Positions 30,432 to 32,500 of a DNA stretch of 32,500 nucleotides are shown here, one piece after another (the first letter of the stretch is position 1; each line of letters begins with the position of its first letter). The position numbers were made by a program, and so were the translations under genes. Source of the DNA: Chromera velia (lineage: Eukaryota; Sar; Chromeraceae); the NCBI GenBank assembly GCA_018398765.1, contig JAHBMJ010005749.1, positions 1 to 32,500 on the forward strand, in the 5' to 3' direction. Under the pieces are notes generated by a model. That model had not been told where the DNA came from, ran no database searches, and saw only the letters and a program-made list of their open reading frames with translations.

Positions 30432-31296
30432 GAGTATGAGTACCTCTTCTCTTTGCAGCAGGGTCGATTTTTAAGTTAAACTTCGAGTGAGACAAAGTCT
30501 GTAAGGAGCCTGCTCTCTCCTCTTCTTTCTCCTCTTCTTCTTTCTCTTCTTCTTCTTTTTTATCCTCCGTTATCATTTTGTGTGTGGGGGTGAGCTAGGG
30601 GGTGAGTGAAGAAGAGAGCTAGGGTATATGACGGGGCTAGGCTCTGAGCCTTGAGATCAGGCCCTCACTCATCCTTACTTGCCCTTGCTCAGAGGAAAAA
30701 TACAAATAAAAAAAAGCTTTCTTTTGTTTCATTCTTTCTTCTTTTTCTTTTTTATGAAAACGCACTATTTGTGGTTGCTTTCTTCATGAGTTTGCTCCAA
30801 AGGGGCATGCATGCAGTTTGAAGGTTTTATGGACCGTAAGGATAGAACTGGACTACGGTATAGCACGCAAACGGCGCCAAACATATTCAAACACTATAAG
30901 CATACAGAAAAAGCATTGGAGAGGTGAAAAACGTTGCTTAAGTTAAGAAAAGAGACCTAGAAAGAGACCGAAGTCATGAGTCTGACATGAGACAGTCAGA
31001 GACATAGAGTCTTTAATTGTAAGATTTTTTATTTTTGCTTTTTATCGTCTTTTCACTGATATTTCTAGTGACATTTAAAGTTGTTTTGCATAGTAAAAAC
31101 TAGTGTAGCAAATCTATATCATAATAAGCTTTTAGGCTTTGAATGAGACGCCTTTTGGCCGTTAAAAACACTAGAAATCAACCCTAGAAACATAGCTTTC
31201 ATAGGGTAAACGGTACACCTTATTTTGCACCTGATTTAAGGTGTAAACCTGTTTTTACACCAGCACCAGCACCTTATGCACCTTTTCTCAGCCTTA
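30432..31296. mobile_element. Second hAT-like copy, left end missing
   Basis: Aligns base for base with 28954-29829 at roughly 97-98 percent identity by eye, with one 11-bp deletion near the right end and otherwise about 20 substitutions, nearly all transitions. It ends CTCAGCCTTA like the first copy and is followed by TTCATTTT, its candidate right-hand target duplication; the matching left copy is not present, since the left end falls in the N at 30431. It has the same compositional Lys/Glu-rich ORF on the minus strand. Confidence 0.9.
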
Positions 31297-31985
31297 TTCA
31301 TTTTGATTTATACTTAAGCCGAGCCCGATAAGCCGAACTGGCTCGAGGCTCGTGCGTTGCTGCCTAGGTTGCTGCCGAACGCTAGACGCCTCGATCAGGC
31401 TATTTATGGCCCGATGGTCTCGGATGGTGATGGCGTATCATAATGATGATGAGCTAGTCACTATTTATCGAAGAATTTATATTTGTTGTACATTATATTT
31501 GTTAAACTATTGATTTACCGTTTTGTTTTATAACTGATGCATATAGCTGAACACTCATTGCTGGCAGCGAGTCTTTCTGTCTAGCTTTCTGTCGATACAA
31601 TACGTAGCACAATACAGACAAAACCTGGGAACAAGGAGGCCGCCCCGGCGCTTTTACTAGCGCTTTCACGGGTCATTACATTTGACCTAGCACTTGACAA
31701 TCAGCGTGTCCACACGGTTTGACTGAATTTGAATTCAACGAGAACATCATTGGACGTACACTTCCATCCTTCAACTCGACATACGCACGGAGAGCCATGC
31801 ACACCAACAGGCCCATAGATTCACGAGCCTAGATGCGCTACTTGTACAGCCCAGAGTCTCCAAGTGTTCTTTTTCGGCCTAGCTGGTTCTTTTTCCCCTG
31901 GGCCTTTTAGCAGCAAGACAATTTCGTTATGATGAACCAAACGCCTGTGCATGCCGGAAGGATCGAGGGAGGATGACCAAGCACG

Positions 31986-32020
<35 letters not shown>

Positions 32021-32500
32021 ACCCACTCGCATGCACGTGCCACTAGCGGTGCCATACAGGAAGAGAATCCCCCTCGATCCTTTTTCTCTCTCCTGCATGC
32101 AGTCCCTTCAGGGACTAACTGAATTGATTGAAGTGGGAGACGAACGAAAAATCAATCAGTCAAGCCGAAGCTTCGCCGGCATCCACACCCCGACTGGTCT
32201 CTCTCAACCCACATGCATGCATGCATGCGTGCGGGCCCATGCACTCACTCAGCCGATTCGATTCGATTCATTTTATTTTCCTTTCGTTCCTCCTAGCGAT
32301 ACAACAATGGAGAGAAGAAGGGCTCCCGCCTCTTCTCTCTCCAGAAAAGAAAAGAGTACGGCCGGACGGCCACAACACCCCCCAGCCCCGATGCATCCAC
32401 CCCTCCCTCCCTCCTTCCCTCCACAAGGCAAGACAAGACAAGTTGGAAGACTGAAATGACATGCACCCAGTCTGTAGTCAACATTCAAAAGAGATCGATC
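31297..32500. other. Non-coding end of the window; microsatellites only
   Basis: No ORF has recognisable content. (AGGC)n spans 31986-32020 and produces artefactual Cys/Leu/Pro ORFs on the minus strand. An (ATGC)n run lies at 32214-32230, and TGCATGCA at 32094-32101. A segment near 31320-31370 with CGAGCC/GGCTCG words could form short hairpins. Confidence 0.5.
31986..32020. repeat. (AGGC)n microsatellite
   Basis: Nearly nine uninterrupted AGGC units. Confidence 0.95.

Noticed and set aside
28954-31297. Direct repeats read as LTRs of an LTR retrotransposon
   Set aside because: The repeat lacks TG...CA ends, and the first copy belongs to a longer element with hAT-like inverted ends and its own target duplication. 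The sequence between is LINE-type RT belonging to the interrupted retroelement.
31821-32098. Minus-strand ORFs with Leu-Pro-Ala-Cys repeats
   Set aside because: Translations of the AGGC microsatellite.

Overview
The window is nuclear DNA of a eukaryote. Genes are sparse, separated by long microsatellites, and carry introns with GT...AG borders; decayed retrotransposons and DNA transposons fill much of the rest. The dominant gene is a giant PPR protein built on a 38-residue repeat with a GGSQW-type linker, a style I associate with alveolates. TGCATGCA palindromes, the known target of some apicomplexan AP2 factors, are frequent in the non-coding parts. My best guess is a chromerid-like alveolate alga (Chromera type). 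This is inference, not proof. N bases at 13064-13067 and 30431 show it is a draft assembly.

Layout. 1-5130: two decayed copies (A and B) of one non-LTR retrotransposon family on the minus strand, both with an APE-type (EEP) endonuclease; copy A also has a chromodomain before the endonuclease. 5130-7395: AT-rich non-coding DNA with nested palindromic MITE-like elements and an ACTC satellite. 7396-13999 (minus): a two-exon PPR gene whose 1.4-kb intron is mostly a polypurine/polypyrimidine microsatellite. 14526-15260: a 3' retroelement fragment. 15797-16015: a 33-bp minisatellite. 16917-19733 (minus): a reverse transcriptase gene split by a 1044-bp DNA element that left a 9-bp target duplication. 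19740-22000: dispersed repeats. 22174-24416 (plus): a three-exon AIG2/gamma-glutamylcyclotransferase-like gene. 24417-28100: microsatellite-rich DNA without a gene I can support. 28146-31296 (plus): a third non-LTR element, interrupted by a 207-bp MITE and a 1217-bp hAT-like element, followed by a second partial copy of the hAT-like element directly after an assembly N. 31297-32500: no gene seen.

Only two host genes are well supported: the PPR gene, probably an organelle RNA-binding factor, and the cyclotransferase-like gene. They show no functional link. The main story of the window is layered transposition. In two places, conceptually removing a DNA transposon plus one copy of its target duplication brings a broken reverse transcriptase frame back into register, so the order of insertion can be read from the sequence.
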